From contig DLBF01000049.1 of assembly GCA_002494215.1 (NCBI GenBank), forward strand, positions 1 through 52,397: a stretch of 52,397 nt of DNA, read 5' to 3'. The notes beneath the pieces were generated by a model. That model did not search any database. It had not been told where the DNA came from and saw only the letters and a program-made list of their open reading frames with translations. The stretch is from Prevotellaceae bacterium UBA7028. Lineage in GTDB: Bacteria > Bacteroidota > Bacteroidia > Bacteroidales > Bacteroidaceae. Shown here one piece after another: positions 49,904 to 52,397 of the stretch. Both the position numbers and the translations under genes were made by a program. The first letter of the stretch is position 1. Each line of letters starts with the position of its first letter.

Positions 49904-50921
49904 TAGTTCTGGGTATTAGGTCAACAAAACGTATTTTTCTATTATCCTCCTTAGTCTTGAGGTCTTTCACTCCCCATTCTCTGATGAGACAGTAAATGCC
50001 ATTATGCTTGTGGATGTTGTCATCATTGCATCCTGCACATGTAACTTTGTGTTCTTCTTCACCAAAAAGAGTTAGAATCTTTTCCATCACTCCGTCTCTG
50101 CAGGAGTCAGGCACAACACATCTCAAACCATCCATTTGCCAAAGGTTCCATGAAATGATGTAGGCAATGTAATTGATGCTCTTCAGCAAAGGAGCCTTGC
50201 CGAACTTCGCCTGATAATATTCTATAAAGGTATAGAGCAAAGCCTCACGTGCCAGCAACAGATTATCTCCTTGCCACTCGTAGCCGTAGGTATGTTTGTA
50301 AGCCACTTGTACCCATTCTAGCCACTCACCACTGGTTTCTGTGTTCTCGCTGACTACACGAAGTTTTCTATCCAAAAGACCTATGCGACTTTCAAGTGGA
50401 ATCGGTTCGCCTGTTGTTGTATCATAGCGACTAACAAGGTAAGGTGCCTCGCCGCAAGTGATCTCCATGCGAGTGGCTCGCACATAGTCCTTCCACGTTT
50501 TGCCCTCAGGGAACTCTATTTTGTTGGGATTTGTTTGCCAGGTATGGGTGGTGGTGTTTTCAACATTGAAGACATCCTTCCTTCCAAACCAAGCTTCATC
50601 CACAAGATTGTTCTGAGCATTACATATCCACGAAGGAGTGAATACCTCAGCCATATCCTTTGAACGCCCTGTTTGGTTCTCCTTTGATTTAAGCACACGA
50701 GGACGGATTATCATACCGTGTTCACCTGTAATTAGTTCAGGCATAATCTGGGCATGATAATCGTATGCACTTCCAAGCGCCTCGTAGTCATGAGTTGCCC
50801 AGAAGATATTTTTTCCTGTGGTATGATCGCGCAGAAGAGTCTCAAGCACTTCTGGCGATATTGCCGACAGGTCGTCCTCCCTGATATCAATATAGGGAAG
50901 ACCTGTTTCTTTGTCTGGCAT
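49893..50921 (-). CDS. Methyltransferase-like partner subunit of RM locus
   Basis: 342 residues of a family often labelled restriction subunit M. It keeps an AEVFTPSWICNAQ segment (91-103), as found ahead of motif I in N6-methylases, and EITCGEAPYLVSRYD (153-167), which resembles a motif I loop. It has no NPPY, so it is unlikely to methylate alone. YEWQGDNLLLAREALLYTF (214-232) follows. Near the end, CAGC (295-298) with later His and Cys could bind zinc. Start ATG 50921. First gene of the island; the next gene overlaps by 11 bp, so the two probably form one complex. Confidence 0.72.
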   Translation of the reverse strand: MPDKETGLPYIDIREDDLSAISPEVLETLLRDHTTGKNIFWATHDYEALGSAYDYHAQIMPELITGEHGMIIRPRVLKSKENQTGRSKDMAEVFTPSWICNAQNNLVDEAWFGRKDVFNVENTTTHTWQTNPNKIEFPEGKTWKDYVRATRMEITCGEAPYLVSRYDTTTGEPIPLESRIGLLDRKLRVVSENTETSGEWLEWVQVAYKHTYGYEWQGDNLLLAREALLYTFIEYYQAKFGKAPLLKSINYIAYIISWNLWQMDGLRCVVPDSCRDGVMEKILTLFGEEEHKVTCAGCNDDNIHKHNGIYCLIREWGVKDLKTKEDNRKIRFVDLIPRTNGK

Positions 50922-50984
50922 TCTTTGCGCTTATAGATTTAAGGGCAAAAGCACTTATCGGAACAGATCTTCTACAGCCCCCAA

Positions 50985-51208
50985 AACACGAAAAAGCGCG
51001 GACGCTTATCCGTGCTTGAGGTTGTAGGAAAGACCCGTCAACGTATAAGTATTATGTCCACGCCTATCTGCGCAGACATTAACATTAAACGTCGTTGACT
51101 ATTTGAAACTTCCTACATTTCAAGCACACCGAATAACTGCTAATGCTGTTATTATTTTCCACAAAAGTCTCGCAGGCGGCTTTCACTAAAGTCATAATGC
51201 CTGTGATT
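50985..51208 (-). ncRNA. Candidate structured RNA or attenuator leader (6S-like hairpin)
   Basis: On the minus strand a transcript from the promoter at 51244-51214 would hold: a hairpin (51153-51132, nine-base arms with one mismatch); a nested hairpin from 51125 to 51012, with stems GTGCTTGA/TCAAGCAC, GTAGGAA/TTCCTAC, GTCAACG/CGTTGAC and ATGTCTGCGC/GCGTGGACAT around loop AGATAG, with A/T-rich internal bubbles; then hairpin GCACGGA-TAAGCG-TCCGCGC followed by TTTTT (to about 50991). The layout recalls 6S RNA. The 3' stem and the terminator share GCAC (51015-51012), so they exclude each other, as in attenuators. The restriction operon starts 70 nt further on with no promoter of its own visible. 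Confidence 0.6.
50991..51015 (-). terminator. Terminator or attenuator of the candidate RNA
   Basis: On the minus strand GCACGGA (51015-51009), loop TAAGCG, TCCGCGC (51002-50996), then TTTTT (50995-50991). Confidence 0.65.
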
Positions 51209-51213
51209 GGTTG

Positions 51214-51244
51214 CAAAGTTACGATTAAGCGAGGAAAGTACAAA
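51214..51244 (-). promoter_or_regulatory. Promoter P1 of candidate RNA / RM operon
   Basis: TTTG (51244-51241), a 19-bp gap, TAACTTTG (51221-51214) on the minus strand, a near-perfect Bacteroidetes promoter. It lies in one copy (51215-51237) of a 23-bp direct repeat. Confidence 0.72.
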
Positions 51245-51263
51245 ATAAAATCTATATTTATTT

Positions 51264-51283
51264 TTACTTTCGAGCGAAAGTAA
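51264..51283. promoter_or_regulatory. Palindrome between two promoters (operator-like)
   Basis: TTACTTTCG and CGAAAGTAA, a perfect 9-bp inverted repeat with a 2-bp centre, placed midway between promoters P1 and P2. Confidence 0.5.
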
Positions 51284-51289
51284 CTTATG

Positions 51290-51320
51290 TAAAGTTACGA
51301 TTAAGCGAGGAAAAAACAAA
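51290..51320 (-). promoter_or_regulatory. Promoter P2, duplicate of P1
   Basis: TTTG (51320-51317), a 19-bp gap, TAACTTTA (51297-51290) on the minus strand, in the second copy (51291-51313) of the 23-bp direct repeat. One mismatch to the -7 consensus. Between here and the ftsZ terminator (51321-51449) I see no gene, only a repeated TCTTATATACT at 51345 and 51377. Confidence 0.5.
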
Positions 51321-51442
51321 AGAATAGGATACCTTTTTTTGTTTTCTTATATACTGGAAAAACCGCCTCAAAATCTCTTATATACTAAGGTGAATTAGAA
51401 AACACCTTGTGTCAATGAAGTCCCTTGGCATAAGTATTTACA

Positions 51443-51471
51443 AAAAAATAAGGCGCTCGAGTGAGCGCCTT
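51443..51471 (-). terminator. ftsZ terminator
   Basis: AAGGCGCTC (51450-51458) and GAGCGCCTT (51463-51471) with a 4-base loop; on the minus strand a run of seven T follows (ending near 51443). The stop codon is at 51480. Confidence 0.85.
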
Positions 51472-51479
51472 ACCTTGTA

Positions 51480-52397
51480 TTATGCGAACTTTATTGTTCC
51501 TTGTATTTCTTCACTGCGAACATCGTCGTTGCTTTCACTAATCTCGCCCGCTGCCTTGCTGCGAATCTCGTCGAGCATCTGTCGGGTTCGTTTGTATGTC
51601 GGCGATGTTTCTACGTCGGCGATGACGTCGTCGTTGTCGAGGTCTTCCTGACGGAAGATGAATATGTGTGGACGACGTTTATACTGGCTCGTCTTACCGT
51701 CCTTACCGTAGTAACGGCTGCGACGTTCACGACGCTCTGCCTCTTTTTCCTCTTCACGTGCAATACGGTCTGCCTCTTCCTGGGTGCGCTTTGAGAAGTG
51801 TCCACTCATACCGTCGATGTCTTCGATGCCGAATCCTGTTGCAAGGATAGTAACCTTCACCTTGTCGCCAAGTTCCGGGTCGGTAGCAAGTCCCCACTTT
51901 ATCTCGAAGTCGCTGCCAAACTTCGCCATGAAGTCGTTGACGTCGTTCATTTCCTCCATCATAAGACCCTGCTGGTTCTGGTTGTCCGAGCAGAAAGAGA
52001 TGGAGAGAAGTATCTTCTTTGAGTTGAACACGTCCTTTTCGTTGAGCAACGGAGAGTTAAGGGCGTCATTGATGGCCTTCTTGACACGTCCTTCACCCTC
52101 ACCGTAACCCGTTGACATGATAGCGACGCCACCATCCTTGAGGACAGTCTTAACGTCGTTGAAGTCAAGGTTGATGAGTCCGTGAACGGTAATGATCTCC
52201 GCAATAGACTTGGCAGCCACGCTCAGCGTGTCGTCAGCCTTTCCGAAGGCATCGAGCACGGTCAGCTCAGGGTATATCTCGCGCAGACGCTCGTTGTTGA
52301 TGACAAGGAGAGCGTCGACGTGCTTTGACATCTCCTCTACACCGTCGAGCGCCTGATCAATCTTACGATCACCCTCGAAGCGGAATGGAATGGTGAC
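51480..52397 (-). CDS. ftsZ: Cell division GTPase FtsZ (C-terminal part, N terminus outside window)
   Basis: Tubulin-like protein forming the division ring. 305 codons are visible and the frame stays open to the window edge, beginning VTIPFRFEGDRKIDQALDGV, so the GTP-binding N-terminal half is cut off. Present are the T7 synergy loop (INLDFNDVKTVL) that completes the neighbouring subunit's GTPase site, and KVKVTILATGFG of the C-terminal domain. A charged linker with a run of Glu/Arg (EEADRIAREEEKEAERRERR) follows. The tail PHIFIFRQEDLDNDDVI differs from the DIPxFLR-type peptide of E. coli. A terminator follows. Confidence 0.95.
   Translation of the reverse strand, partial: VTIPFRFEGDRKIDQALDGVEEMSKHVDALLVINNERLREIYPELTVLDAFGKADDTLSVAAKSIAEIITVHGLINLDFNDVKTVLKDGGVAIMSTGYGEGEGRVKKAINDALNSPLLNEKDVFNSKKILLSISFCSDNQNQQGLMMEEMNDVNDFMAKFGSDFEIKWGLATDPELGDKVKVTILATGFGIEDIDGMSGHFSKRTQEEADRIAREEEKEAERRERRSRYYGKDGKTSQYKRRPHIFIFRQEDLDNDDVIADVETSPTYKRTRQMLDEIRSKAAGEISESNDDVRSEEIQGTIKFA

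Noticed and set aside
1..52397. Insertion sequences or prophage genes
   Set aside because: No transposase, integrase, capsid or terminase motif was found in any frame; mobility signs are limited to the repeats, the att-like tRNA scar and the restriction island.

Overview
The window looks like a chromosome segment of a gut or rumen Bacteroidales bacterium, most likely Prevotella sensu lato. The reasons are: Bacteroidetes-type promoters (-7 TAnnTTTG, sometimes with TTTG at -33) upstream of many genes; the porQ-cmk-ispH cluster of type IX secretion (T9SS) bacteria; families such as DUF6242, DUF6089, DUF4837, DUF1573, GH97 and VCBS-GH43; signal peptides ending in Ala-Gln; and short degenerate repeats in many gene gaps. 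The assignment is inference from content. No database was searched.

Layout. 1-245: left edge with a palindromic repeat and a doubtful partial ORF. 246-1411 (-): birA and a YraN-family gene, divergent from tadA (+). 2107-7114 (+): pepD, threonine ammonia-lyase, ridA and a GH97 glycosidase, ending in a terminator. 7277-14886 (+): a large alpha-2-macroglobulin-like protein and a fasciclin lipoprotein. 14984-19246 (-): a secreted GH43-VCBS protein, recX and prmC. 19337-28936 (+): ribD, a DUF6242 lipoprotein, a DUF6089 barrel, then the envelope block uppS-bamA-three OmpH/Skp genes-murI-gtrA. 28962-30479 (-): a GT39-like membrane glycosyltransferase. 30676-33849 (+): DUF4837, DUF1573 and meaB. 33793-36411 (-): porQ, cmk and ispH. 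36590-41937 (+): tonB, a polyprenyl synthase, tatD, tRNA-Ser(GGA), exbB, an unknown membrane protein and two exbD genes. 42035-44639 (+): folA, thyA and an rRNA cytosine-C5 methyltransferase. 44814-50921 (-): a restriction-modification-like island. 50985-51320: a structured RNA or leader with two tandem promoters. 51480-52397 (-): the 3' part of ftsZ.

How it fits together. Most of the window is housekeeping. It includes envelope biogenesis (UppS, BamA, Skp-like chaperones, MurI, a TonB-ExbBD energy module, PorQ), thymidylate and folate metabolism (FolA-ThyA), translation and tRNA modification (TadA, PrmC, the rRNA methylase) and carbohydrate use (GH97, GH43). The accessory part is the right end. 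There, an N6-adenine methyltransferase, a methyltransferase-like partner and a GIY-YIG/SF2-helicase fusion form a restriction-like locus. A four-helix-bundle gene with its own promoter sits inside it, and that gene ends in an array of ten CTAG tetranucleotides spaced almost exactly 9 bp apart. Upstream of the locus lies a candidate minus-strand RNA with a long nested hairpin and a terminator, driven by a duplicated promoter. This right-hand block is the best candidate for undescribed biology.

A second theme is that simple dispersed repeats (AATTCAAAATTCAAA, TTCAATG, AACTCAAGAACTC, and CCCCTCCC palindromes) also run into coding sequence. They supply start codons (ribD, uppS), the birA stop codon and in-frame insertions (rRNA methyltransferase, GH43).
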